Origin: Oscillospiraceae bacterium
Lineage (GTDB): Bacteria; Bacillota; Clostridia; Oscillospirales; Oscillospiraceae
Assembly (NCBI GenBank): GCA_902779945.1
Contig: CACZDN010000002.1
Coordinates: 62,001 to 126,000 of the forward strand
DNA: 64,000 bases
Direction: 5' to 3'
The notes beneath the pieces are model-generated. The model was not told where the DNA came from and searched no databases. It saw nothing but the letters and a program-made list of their open reading frames with translations. The position numbers were made by a program, and so were the translations under genes. Positions 37,732 to 45,598 of the stretch are shown one piece after another. Each line of letters opens with the position of its first letter. Position 1 is the first letter of the stretch.

Positions 37732-39051
37732 TCAATGCTGATAGATCATCCGGCCATCTGCAAATTTGGCGCGGATGCCGAGCTGATCGAGGCCGAGATA
37801 GAAGGCGCGCTCGAGTCTCTGCTCGACGGTGAATTCCCGTGGGGTCGGCATGACGGCGTCGTCCAAGACGAGAGCGTCGAACGCAAAGCCGTCCGCAAAG
37901 CTGCCGACCTTTCCGAAGAAGGAGCCGCCGCCCCTGGTCGCCATGTAAAAGCTCTCCGGGAAGGTGAGAGGCCTGGCACCGCTGTCGATGTGCCGCCAGT
38001 AGAGCTTGGAGATCTGTATGGCGTCCGTTACGGCGCGGAACATGGATTCCGTCTGCCCGCCGGCAACGTCACTCCCCAGACCGACACGCATCCCGAGATC
38101 GAGATACCGGCGCACCGGCGCGATACCCGAGGCGAGGTTCATGTTGGAGTTTGGACAGTGCGCGACCCATACGCCATTTTTCAGGAGGCGTCGGATCTCC
38201 TCATCGGAGGAGTAGACACAGTGCGCCATGACGGTGCGCGACTCGTTGCCGAACAGACCGTAGCGGTCATAGCCGTCGCCGTAGAAGCGGGCGTCCGGCA
38301 TGAGCTTTTTGACAAGCTCCACCTCGCCCGGATTTTCGGACAGGTGCGACTGTACCGGCAGGTCATAGGTCCTGCGTACCTCGCTCAGCTCGCTGAGAAG
38401 ACTGTCGCTGCAGCAGGGGATGAAACGGGGCGTCAGGATAGGCTTTGTGCGCCGGTAATTCCTTTTTGCGGCCGCGTTCACAAATCCGAAGGTGTCAAAG
38501 GCGGAGAGGTCGGCGGCCGGCTCTCTGAGCGCCGGCGGCGCGTCCCGGTCCATGTTGACCTTGCCGACATAGCTGACTATCCCCGTCTTCTCCATCAGAT
38601 CCATGAGCAGCAGCGTCGCCTCCCGGTGTATCGTCCCGAAGATCACGGCCCTGGTGGTGGCGCTCTTTCGCATCTGCTCGGCGAAAATTCCGTAGGCTCC
38701 GGCGGCGTAGTCGGGATCGGCGTACCTGGACTCCTCCGGGAACGCGAAGCGCGCCAGCCAATCCAGCAGCTCGCAGTCCATCCCGGTCCCGCGGTAAGCA
38801 AACTGTGAGGCGTGGATATGCAGATCAACCATGCCGGGCATGATCAGACATCCGCCGTAGTCCAGCACGGGGACAGAGGCAAACTCGGGCGGGACAGTCT
38901 TGAAAATCCCCGCGCACTGACCGTTTTTACACAGGAGATAGGAGGACGCATGAATGTCAAGACGGCCGATCACCGGGGCGTGACAGAGATCGCCGTACAG
39001 AAAAAACGTGTCAGCCCCGCTCTTTTCTATCTGACAGCAGTCCGTATCCAT
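37732..39051 (-). CDS. guaD: Guanine deaminase
   Basis: A 439-residue amidohydrolase converting guanine to xanthine. It shows the zinc-binding PGMVDLHIHASQFAYRG (~72-88), the guanine-deaminase block around QSHLSEN (~235-241), AHCVYSSDEE and HCPNSN (~290-312), and the catalytic SDVAGG (~330-335). GGAGG precedes the ATG at 39051. The lipoprotein gene upstream ends 13 bases before, so the two are probably cotranscribed. Its 3' end abuts the truncated mobile repeat, and no ordinary terminator is visible. Confidence 0.93.
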   Translation of the reverse strand: MDTDCCQIEKSGADTFFLYGDLCHAPVIGRLDIHASSYLLCKNGQCAGIFKTVPPEFASVPVLDYGGCLIMPGMVDLHIHASQFAYRGTGMDCELLDWLARFAFPEESRYADPDYAAGAYGIFAEQMRKSATTRAVIFGTIHREATLLLMDLMEKTGIVSYVGKVNMDRDAPPALREPAADLSAFDTFGFVNAAAKRNYRRTKPILTPRFIPCCSDSLLSELSEVRRTYDLPVQSHLSENPGEVELVKKLMPDARFYGDGYDRYGLFGNESRTVMAHCVYSSDEEIRRLLKNGVWVAHCPNSNMNLASGIAPVRRYLDLGMRVGLGSDVAGGQTESMFRAVTDAIQISKLYWRHIDSGARPLTFPESFYMATRGGGSFFGKVGSFADGFAFDALVLDDAVMPTPREFTVEQRLERAFYLGLDQLGIRAKFADGRMIYQH

Positions 39052-39064
39052 AGCTTTCCTCCTG

Positions 39065-39709
39065 TCAGGATTGGCTTTCTGCGGTGCGGGTGATGACCTC
39101 GAGCGTGTTCAGCATGTTGCGGAAGCGGACGCCCAAGCCCTCTGCGCTTTCAATTTCGCAGTGCTGTACTGCAACGCGGCAGCCGTCGGGTGCGGGGATG
39201 ACGTACACCGTCTGCAGCTTATCCGGCATGGTCAGCCCGCCTTTGTTCGCGGAGGCGTCGATCCGTATGCAGCTGCCCGCATAGTTCAGGGGGAACGCGT
39301 CGTCCCGACTGAGCTCGTACTCTGCGGAGAGAGCGGCGGCTATCTCCGCGGCAACGGACCCCGCATCCTCCGCACGGTATGTCAGCTCAAGATAGTTCTG
39401 CGGGTCCTCGGGCCTGTCCCAGTTCGAGACAAAGCATTCGCGCTCCGGCTCGCTACGCCGCACAAAGTTTTCAAATTCATAGTCGATCTCGATCCCGACC
39501 GAGGCGCTGCGGATATGCTCATACTGCACAGCCTCCTCCATCCCCTCGAGCGTGATATGCCCCTCATAACGTTCGCCGACCTGCCTGCCGGATCTCGCCG
39601 CCTGTACGGGCGCGGCTGAGGGTTCGGCTGCGCCGCGCTTCCCGCCGCAGCCGGTGAGCAGCGCCAGCGCAAGGATGACGCACAGAATCTGAACAGCTTT
39701 TTTCATCAT
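39065..39709 (-). CDS. Putative lipoprotein, function unknown
   Basis: A 214-residue protein with a lipoprotein signal (LALALLTGCGG, lipid-bearing Cys ~21), a low-complexity linker (SAAPVQAARSG) and a compact exported domain (~45-205). I do not recognise the domain; its alternating strands and helices could be a small mixed fold. AAAGGAG precedes the ATG at 39709. The next gene is guaD, which could hint at nucleobase uptake, but nothing in the sequence shows that. Confidence 0.75.
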   Translation of the reverse strand: MMKKAVQILCVILALALLTGCGGKRGAAEPSAAPVQAARSGRQVGERYEGHITLEGMEEAVQYEHIRSASVGIEIDYEFENFVRRSEPERECFVSNWDRPEDPQNYLELTYRAEDAGSVAAEIAAALSAEYELSRDDAFPLNYAGSCIRIDASANKGGLTMPDKLQTVYVIPAPDGCRVAVQHCEIESAEGLGVRFRNMLNTLEVITRTAESQS

Positions 39710-39811
39710 TTGCAGGCTCCTTTATCTGAATTCGGATGATTATAAGTTTATCATGCAAAAACCGCCCTGACAAGCAGAAAGAACACAGAGCACAAAGAAT
39801 GATTCAGACGC

Positions 39812-39840
39812 TTGAAGGATGCGTGCAGGAATGGTAAAAT
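39812..39840 (+). promoter_or_regulatory. Sigma-A-type promoter of the small secreted protein gene
   Basis: TTGAAG, 17 bases, TAAAAT, with a start near 39848 and a leader of about 58 bases. Confidence 0.65.
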
Positions 39841-39905
39841 AGGCGTCGTCAGAAGAAACGCCCGGCACAGTCAGGCCGGGAGAAAAATCGGAAGGAGCAA
39901 CCGTC

Positions 39906-40229
39906 ATGAAAAAATGGATCGTCTGCATTCTCACTGTCCTCATGCTCTGCATCCCTGCGGCCGCCTGTGCGGAAGAATGGGATATGTCAGTGCCGACCGA
40001 GATTACAGAGGACGTTCAGGCGCTCTTTGACAAGGCGACGGAAGGACTTGTGGGGGTCAAGTATACACCCGTGGCCGTGCTTGGAAAAAACGACAGCACC
40101 TTCTGCATACTCTGCAAGGCGGCGGTGGTTTATCCGGGCGCGGAGCCGTTCAACGTGCTCGTGTACATGAATGAGAGCGGCGTTCAGAACATCTATGAGC
40201 TCTGGATCGAGAAGCACGCTGAGAAATAA
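39906..40229 (+). CDS. Small secreted protein, function unknown
   Basis: 107 residues with a clear signal peptide (~1-22, cleavage after AACA). The mature part of about 85 residues contains two cysteines three residues apart (FCILCKAAVVY, ~67-77) and a beta-rich pattern. I do not recognise a family. GGAAGGAG precedes the ATG. The DMT transporter follows after 72 bases and may share its promoter. Confidence 0.7.
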   Translation: MKKWIVCILTVLMLCIPAAACAEEWDMSVPTEITEDVQALFDKATEGLVGVKYTPVAVLGKNDSTFCILCKAAVVYPGAEPFNVLVYMNESGVQNIYELWIEKHAEK

Positions 40230-40301
40230 CAAACCGCCGAAGCTGCTCAGACGGCACGTCCGGGCAATTGCGGCGCCATTGCGGGAAAAGAGGGAGAAAA
40301 T

Positions 40302-41195
40302 ATGGAGAAAATGAAACATAAAATTGGCCCGGCCTTGATTATTCTTGCCGGGTGCTTCTGGGGTAGTATGGGCATTTTTGTCAGAAGACTCAGCGCCTTC
40401 TGCTTCGACTCCGTCCAGATCGTCTCCATCCGTGTGACGCTGGCTGCCCTGTTCTTTTGCCTGCTGCTGGTTGTCGTGGACCGCTCCGGTTTCCGGATTT
40501 CCCCGCATGATCTCCCACTGTTTTTCGGGCTTGGCTTCGGAAGCATCCTGTTTTTTACCGTCTGCTATTTCTCCGCCATAGCGATCATGCCGCTGTCCAC
40601 CGCGGCGATCCTGCTCTACACGTCCCCGATCTGGATCATGCTCATGTCGGCCGTGTTCTTTCATGAAAAGCTGAACGGCAGAAAGCTTCTCGCCCTGGCC
40701 CTGGCCTTTGCCGGCTGTGTGCTGGTCTCCGGTATCTCCGGGGAAAAGATCACCCTGACAGGATTGCTTCTCGGCCTCGGCTCCGGCATCGGATACGGGC
40801 TGTACAGCATTTTGGGCACCATCGCGCTGCGCCGGTACTCTCCCTATGCGGTCACGGCTTATACCTTTTTGTTTGCGGCTATCGGGTCCTGGCTGATTTG
40901 CCGTCCCGCGGACATGATTTCAAAGTTTGCCGGCGCGCCTGACCGGACGGGTCTGCTGCTTTTCTGCTGCCTGACCGCGCTGGTCACGGCTGTGATCCCT
41001 TTTCTGGCCTACACGCTCGGCCTTCGCAGCGTGGAGGCCAGCAGAGCCGGCGTCCTTGCCACCATCGAACCCATGGTGGCAACGCTGATCGGCATTCTGT
41101 TCTTCCACGAGCCCCTGACTCTGCTCTCCGGGCTTGGCATCATGCTGATTCTTGCGGCCGTTATCGTATTGAACTCTCCATCCGGCAGTAATTAA
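40302..41195 (+). CDS. DMT superfamily (EamA) transporter
   Basis: A 297-residue inner-membrane protein with ten predicted membrane helices in two EamA halves (~10-140 and ~150-290). Sequence marks include LAGCFWGSMGIFVRRLS at the start and the second-half EPMVATLIG (~253-261). EamA proteins export or import amino acids, sugars and other small metabolites; the substrate is not predictable. GAGGGAG precedes the ATG. It converges on the flavin-type oxidase gene. Confidence 0.88.
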   Translation: MEKMKHKIGPALIILAGCFWGSMGIFVRRLSAFCFDSVQIVSIRVTLAALFFCLLLVVVDRSGFRISPHDLPLFFGLGFGSILFFTVCYFSAIAIMPLSTAAILLYTSPIWIMLMSAVFFHEKLNGRKLLALALAFAGCVLVSGISGEKITLTGLLLGLGSGIGYGLYSILGTIALRRYSPYAVTAYTFLFAAIGSWLICRPADMISKFAGAPDRTGLLLFCCLTALVTAVIPFLAYTLGLRSVEASRAGVLATIEPMVATLIGILFFHEPLTLLSGLGIMLILAAVIVLNSPSGSN

Positions 41196-41272
41196 ACCGG
41201 ATTCACAAAATCGCAATCATACGGAAAACGGAATACACAGCAAGAGCGGCCGTTTGCCATGTCTGAATTGCC

Positions 41273-41749
41273 TCAGGACTCATTGACCAGCTTGCCGGTC
41301 ATATGCTCAATCGTCAGCTCCAGACAGTTGACCCTCGGAAAAGCGTACGTCAGCTCCTTTTGGAGAAAGGCTTCATCATCGGTAAACTTTCTGACAAGGT
41401 TTGTACAGATTTCCCTTTTTTTCTCCTCATCCTCAACAATGCGAATCCTCCCGAACACAATCACGCTGTTGATATTGAGCGCCCATTCCCCGTCTCTGCG
41501 GAAGCCCTCGTCCATCACACAGTAGCTGACTCTGTCACAGGCGGTGATGGCATCAATCTTATGGCCGACCTTCGCACAGTGGAAATAGAGCCTGTTGTCC
41601 TTTTCCGAGTACCAGTGGTCGAGCGGAATCCCATAGGGGTACCCGCCGTCACCGATCATGGAGAGAACGCCCCTGGGCTGTTCCCTTAACACCCGGATAC
41701 ATTCTTCTTCGCTGATCTGCTGCTTGAATCGACGCATTCCTCTGAACAT
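41273..41749 (-). CDS. Pyridoxamine 5'-phosphate oxidase family (FMN-binding split barrel) protein
   Basis: 158 residues with the split-barrel pattern: GVLSMIGDGGYPYGIPLDHW (~27-46), RLYFHCAKVGHKIDAI (~53-68) and the C-terminal IEHMTGK. Closest in look to NimA-like 5-nitroimidazole reductase/antibiotic-resistance-type members and related flavoproteins. The actual substrate is unknown. GGGAGGG precedes the ATG at 41749. The gene is monocistronic. Confidence 0.85.
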   Translation of the reverse strand: MFRGMRRFKQQISEEECIRVLREQPRGVLSMIGDGGYPYGIPLDHWYSEKDNRLYFHCAKVGHKIDAITACDRVSYCVMDEGFRRDGEWALNINSVIVFGRIRIVEDEEKKREICTNLVRKFTDDEAFLQKELTYAFPRVNCLELTIEHMTGKLVNES

Positions 41750-41792
41750 TGTTTTCCCTCCCGTATCATCACGGTCAGCGTTGCCGTTTCAT

Positions 41793-41826
41793 CAAGGCAA
41801 CGCGCACAATCTGCCTTCGGCACAGC
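41793..41826 (+). repeat. Decayed fragment of the MITE-like repeat
   Basis: AAGGCAACGCGCACAATCTG followed by CCTTCGGC matches the left ~34 bases of copy 1 with a few changes; nothing further downstream matches. The rest of 41750-41984 holds no gene that I can see. Confidence 0.55.
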
Positions 41827-41984
41827 CCGGGGACGGAGACAGCGTCCTTCGTATTTGACTTCTTTTTGCTGCCTGGCTGTTTCCGCACAGGCATCGGTCC
41901 GCTGTGACGAAGACTGAAAAAGAGGCGGAAAAAGCGGCCCCGACATTACAGGATTATAGCATAGACGACCGTTTATCGAAAGAC

Positions 41985-42013
41985 TTGAAATGATGATCAA
42001 TGTGTGGTATGCT
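41985..42013 (+). promoter_or_regulatory. Sigma-A-type promoter of a putative small RNA
   Basis: TTGAAA, 17 bases, TATGCT; predicted start near 42020, about 70 bases before a hairpin terminator. Confidence 0.55.
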
Positions 42014-42019
42014 TGCGAT

Positions 42020-42091
42020 CAATCCGCATGAGGAATAGATGAAAGCTCCTGCCGCTCTGTGCTTTCTGGCGTTGGGCGGCAGGAGTTTCTT
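42020..42091 (+). ncRNA. Putative small RNA of about 70 bases
   Basis: A promoter at 41985-42013 and a terminator-like hairpin (CTCCTGCCGC at 42046-42055 pairing with GCGGCAGGAG at 42076-42085, followed by TTTCTT) bracket a stretch without a credible ORF. This spacing suits a stand-alone small RNA. The class is unknown. Confidence 0.45.
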
Positions 42092-42136
42092 GTGAAGACA
42101 TCAGATCATGCGCGTGCCGGTCCGCTTGAGGCGGTA

Positions 42137-42165
42137 TTGCCTGACAGAGATACCTGTGGTAATAT
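42137..42165 (+). promoter_or_regulatory. Promoter-like sequence upstream of the ABC transporter
   Basis: TTGCCT, 17 bases, TAATAT. If used, its transcript would run through the antisense of tRNA-Arg into the ABC gene at 42448. Between here and the tRNA there are only short palindromes (GGCAATAC-GATGT-GTATTGCC at 42169-42189 and TTGAAAC-C-GTTTCAA at 42244-42258). Confidence 0.35.
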
Positions 42166-42263
42166 AAGGGCAATACGATGTGTATTGCCGACGCTGACAA
42201 CATAGCAGCGTGCGGAAAAGACCGGCCGGCATGTACAGACTGGTTGAAACCGTTTCAAGATCG

Positions 42264-42294
42264 AAAAAAGGAAGCCGGCAATAAGCCGACTTCC
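42264..42294 (-). terminator. Terminator of tRNA-Arg
   Basis: On the minus strand GGAAGTCGGC-TTATT-GCCGGCTTCC followed by TTTTTTCG, directly after the tRNA 3' end. Confidence 0.9.
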
Positions 42295-42296
42295 TG

Positions 42297-42373
42297 TGGC
42301 ACCCACGAGAGGATTCGAACCTCCGACCCCTCGCTTAGGAGGCGAGTGCTCTATCCTGCTGAGCTACGTGGGC
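42297..42373 (-). tRNA. tRNA-Arg (anticodon CCT)
   Basis: A complete 77-base tRNA including an encoded CCA end. The anticodon stem-loop is CTCGC-CTCCTAA-GCGAG, giving anticodon CCT, which reads AGG. The acceptor arm GCCCACG pairs with CGTGGGT (a G-U first pair) and the T arm contains GGTTCGAATCC. A consensus promoter and a terminator frame it. Confidence 0.97.
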
Positions 42374-42390
42374 CAATATCAAGCTTTGGT

Positions 42391-42419
42391 ATTTTACAGC
42401 AGATTATTCATATTGTCAA
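42391..42419 (-). promoter_or_regulatory. Consensus sigma-A promoter of tRNA-Arg
   Basis: On the minus strand TTGACA, 17 bases, TAAAAT, placing the start about 10 bases before the tRNA 5' end. Confidence 0.85.
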
Positions 42420-42447
42420 CATGGAATTCTCAGGAAAGGTAGACCTC

Positions 42448-45378
42448 ATGCTCAAACTCTGTCAAATCAAAAAAGACTATGAGGTCGGTGATACGCTGGT
42501 ACACGCGCTCAAGGGCGTGGATCTCGAGTTCCGGGAGAATGAGTTCGTCGCTATTCTGGGCCATTCCGGCTGCGGCAAGACGACACTTTTGAACATCATC
42601 GGCGGCCTCGACCAGTACAGCTCCGGCGACCTCATCATCAATAACAAGTCCACCAAACACTTCACGGACGCAGACTGGGACTCCTACCGCAACCACTCCA
42701 TCGGCTTCGTCTTCCAGTCCTACAACCTCATCCCGCACCAGACTGTCCTTTCAAACGTGGAGCTTGCGCTCACGCTCTCCGGCGTCGGCGCGGCGGAGCG
42801 GCGCAGGCGGGCTGCCGAGGCGCTGGAAAAGGTAGGGCTCGGCGATCAGCTCAACAAGAAGCCGAGTCAGATGTCCGGCGGCCAGATGCAGCGCGTCGCC
42901 ATCGCGCGCGCCCTGGTCAACAACCCCGACATCCTCCTTGCGGACGAGCCGACCGGCGCCCTCGATACCGAGACCTCCGTGCAGATCATGGATCTTTTGA
43001 AGGAAATCTCGAAGGACAAGCTCATCATCATGGTCACGCACAACCCGGACCTCGCGATGGATTATGCAAGCCGTATCATCAGACTCAAGGACGGCATCAT
43101 CACCGACGACTCGGACCCCTACGTCTCCGGCAGCACCGAGGAGGCCGTGAGTGTGAAGACAAAGCGCAGGGACAAGACCTCCATGAGCTTTTTCACGGCC
43201 CTCGCCCTGTCCACCAATAATCTCCTCACAAAGAAGGCGCGCACGATCCTGACCTCCTTTGCCGGCAGCATCGGCATCATCGGCATCGCCCTCATTATGT
43301 CCCTCTCCAACGGCATCCAGAACTACATCGACAAAGTTCAGGAGGACACGCTCTCCAGTTATCCCATCACGATCCAGGCCGAGAGCGTGGATATGACCAG
43401 CATGATGACCTCCCTCATGGGCATCCAGGCCCAGGCCGAGGGCAATCAGCACGAGAGGGACGCGGTCTACTCCAGCACCGTCCTCTACGACATGATGAAC
43501 TCCATGGTCTCGGCGGAGATGCAGACCAACAACCTCAAGCCCTTCAAGCAGTATCTCGAGCGCGTGGATTCGCCCATCGCCGCCCACATCAGCTCCATCC
43601 AGTACACCTACGATCTCGACATGAACATCTATGCCGAGGACTGCGACGGTGCGATCGTCAAGACCGACGTGACCGATCTCATGCAGCGCGCCATGAGCAG
43701 CACCTTCGGCGGGGACTACAGCAGCTACTTTTCCACCTTCGGTCAGGCTTACAACATGTTGAACGCATGGCAGGAGATACTGCCCGGCGAAAACGGGGAG
43801 CTAATAAACCCCCTCATCGTGAAGCAGTACGAGGTCATCTACGGCAAGTGGCCGGAGCGCTATGACGAGGTGGTGCTGGTCGTGGACAAGTTCAACAACG
43901 TTTCCGACCTCACGCTCTACGCCCTGGGCCTGAAACCCAGCGCCAGTCTCTCCGAGGACATGGAGACCTTCATCAACCAGGAAAACCTCACGAGCGAGCT
44001 GGAGAGCTGGAGCTATGAGGAGATCTGCGATCTGAAGCTGCGCTACATCTACCCCACCGACGAGTACCGCTATGACGAGGAGGAGGGTGTGTACACGAAT
44101 GTCGCGGACGAGACCCTGGGCCTGCCGACGCTCTTCGCAAACGGCCTTCCCATCCGCATCGTGGGCATCGTGCGCCAGCAGGAGGAAGCCATGACCGGTA
44201 TGATTGCAAGCAGCGCCGTGGGCTACACCCACAGCCTCGTGGAGTATGTGGTGCGGGAGGCGGAGAAAAAGCCCCTCGTCTCGCAGCAGCTCCATGACCC
44301 GGAAACTGACGTTCTGACCGGCCTTCCGTTTTTGGACGAGGAGGACGAGACGCTCTCCAAGTCCCTCAAGGCCGAGGCGGCGAAGGACTATATCGCAGCC
44401 GCCGACGATGAGCAGCTTGCCGAGCTCTATGTCGAGTACATGACTGTCCCGGACGACGGCTACATCGAGGAGCAGCTTGCCGAGCAGATGAAGGACCTGA
44501 CGCGCAAGGACATCGAAGACATGGTTCTCCAGTACTATCCGGGCTACGCCTCCTTCCTCAAGGAGATGGACGACGACACCCTCATGCAGTACATGCGCAC
44601 CATGTCCACCGAAACCGTCAAGGAGCAGTACGCCATCCAGATGCGCAACATGTACGCCTACCTCCCGGACGAGTCGCTGGCCCGTGATTTTGCGCTTCTC
44701 TCGCTCGAGGAGAACGACTACATCTGGCTCTATGACCACGCCATGCCCCCGATCTACTCCGAGAGCAGCCTCAAGGAAAATCTCAAGTCCCTCGGCTATG
44801 TGGATCTCGAAAACCCGAGCACCATCAACATCTATGCCTCCACGTTTGAGGACAAGGACGCCATCGCAAAGGCCATCACGGCCTATAACGACAGCGTGCC
44901 CGAGGACGATGAGATCGAATATACCGACATCGTTGCAATGCTCATGAGCTCCATCTCCACCATCATCGGCGTCGTGAGCTATGTGCTCATCGCCTTTGTG
45001 GCGATCTCCCTTGTGGTGTCGTCCATCATGATCGGCATCATCACCTATATCAGCGTCCTCGAGCGAACCAAGGAGATCGGCATCCTGCGCGCGATCGGGG
45101 CTTCCAAGCGTGACGTGTCCCGCGTCTTCAATGCCGAGACCTTTATCATCGGCCTCTTCGCGGGCCTCATCGGGATTGGGGCGACGATGCTGCTTAACAT
45201 CCCCATCAACATCATCATCCACGATCTCACGAATATTCATGACATGAACACAAGCCTCCCCCTTATCGGCGGGGTGGGTCTCGTGCTGGTGAGCGTCTCG
45301 CTGACCTTCATTGCGGGCCTCATCCCTTCGGGCCTCGCTGCGAAGAAGGACCCGGTAGAGGCACTGCGCAACGAATAA
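42448..45378 (+). CDS. MacB-like ABC transporter, fused ATPase and permease
   Basis: A 976-residue protein. The ATPase domain (~1-225) has Walker [11 protein letters not shown] (~36), the signature [15 protein letters not shown] (~143) and Walker [14 protein letters not shown] (~163). The first membrane helix (~265-285) is followed by a very large extracytoplasmic domain (~290-820) with charged helical segments, then three helices (~830-970) with the FtsX-like [19 protein letters not shown]. MacB-type proteins act as mechanotransmitters for antibiotic peptides, virulence factors or cell-wall work. The start at 42448 follows AGGAAAGG; the frame upstream reads through the tRNA and is not coding. 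A strong terminator follows. Confidence 0.92.
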   Translation: MLKLCQIKKDYEVGDTLVHALKGVDLEFRENEFVAILGHSGCGKTTLLNIIGGLDQYSSGDLIINNKSTKHFTDADWDSYRNHSIGFVFQSYNLIPHQTVLSNVELALTLSGVGAAERRRRAAEALEKVGLGDQLNKKPSQMSGGQMQRVAIARALVNNPDILLADEPTGALDTETSVQIMDLLKEISKDKLIIMVTHNPDLAMDYASRIIRLKDGIITDDSDPYVSGSTEEAVSVKTKRRDKTSMSFFTALALSTNNLLTKKARTILTSFAGSIGIIGIALIMSLSNGIQNYIDKVQEDTLSSYPITIQAESVDMTSMMTSLMGIQAQAEGNQHERDAVYSSTVLYDMMNSMVSAEMQTNNLKPFKQYLERVDSPIAAHISSIQYTYDLDMNIYAEDCDGAIVKTDVTDLMQRAMSSTFGGDYSSYFSTFGQAYNMLNAWQEILPGENGELINPLIVKQYEVIYGKWPERYDEVVLVVDKFNNVSDLTLYALGLKPSASLSEDMETFINQENLTSELESWSYEEICDLKLRYIYPTDEYRYDEEEGVYTNVADETLGLPTLFANGLPIRIVGIVRQQEEAMTGMIASSAVGYTHSLVEYVVREAEKKPLVSQQLHDPETDVLTGLPFLDEEDETLSKSLKAEAAKDYIAAADDEQLAELYVEYMTVPDDGYIEEQLAEQMKDLTRKDIEDMVLQYYPGYASFLKEMDDDTLMQYMRTMSTETVKEQYAIQMRNMYAYLPDESLARDFALLSLEENDYIWLYDHAMPPIYSESSLKENLKSLGYVDLENPSTINIYASTFEDKDAIAKAITAYNDSVPEDDEIEYTDIVAMLMSSISTIIGVVSYVLIAFVAISLVVSSIMIGIITYISVLERTKEIGILRAIGASKRDVSRVFNAETFIIGLFAGLIGIGATMLLNIPINIIIHDLTNIHDMNTSLPLIGGVGLVLVSVSLTFIAGLIPSGLAAKKDPVEALRNE

Positions 45379-45385
45379 AGCCCTC

Positions 45386-45416
45386 TCTTCCCGGCACCCA
45401 GCCGGGAAGATTTTTT
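45386..45416 (+). terminator. Rho-independent terminator after the ABC transporter
   Basis: TCTTCCCGGC-ACCCA-GCCGGGAAGA followed by TTTTTT, 8 bases after the stop. Confidence 0.92.
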
Positions 45417-45522
45417 GTGAGTCAATTCAAATCTTACATGTCATTCTGAGGAGCTATAAGACGAAGCATCCAGTCGATTTTGTAACCGACCACGTGATCC
45501 TTACTGCGGTAAAGATTGTTTA

Positions 45523-45552
45523 TTGACAGATGCGTGGTAAAAGATGTATCAT
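45523..45552 (+). promoter_or_regulatory. Sigma-A-type promoter of the P-type ATPase gene
   Basis: TTGACA, 18 bases, TATCAT; predicted start near 45560 with a leader of about 40 bases. Confidence 0.65.
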
Positions 45553-45598
45553 AACAAAATGTAAGAATATGCCCGAAAACGTTGTAAGGTGATACTGT

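Noticed and set aside
42131-42189. Another copy of the mobile repeat
   Set aside because: Short stretches such as GCGGTATTGCC and GGCAATAC recall the terminal repeats, but no internal sequence matches.
42244-42258. Catabolite-repression (cre-like) site in the palindrome TTGAAACCGTTTCAA
   Set aside because: It resembles LacI-family operators but differs from the cre pattern at two positions and lies just beyond the tRNA terminator, so no target gene is evident.
42178-42447. An N-terminal extension of the ABC transporter reading through the tRNA region
   Set aside because: The extension translates the antisense of tRNA-Arg; the ribosome-binding site and conserved ATPase start fit 42448.
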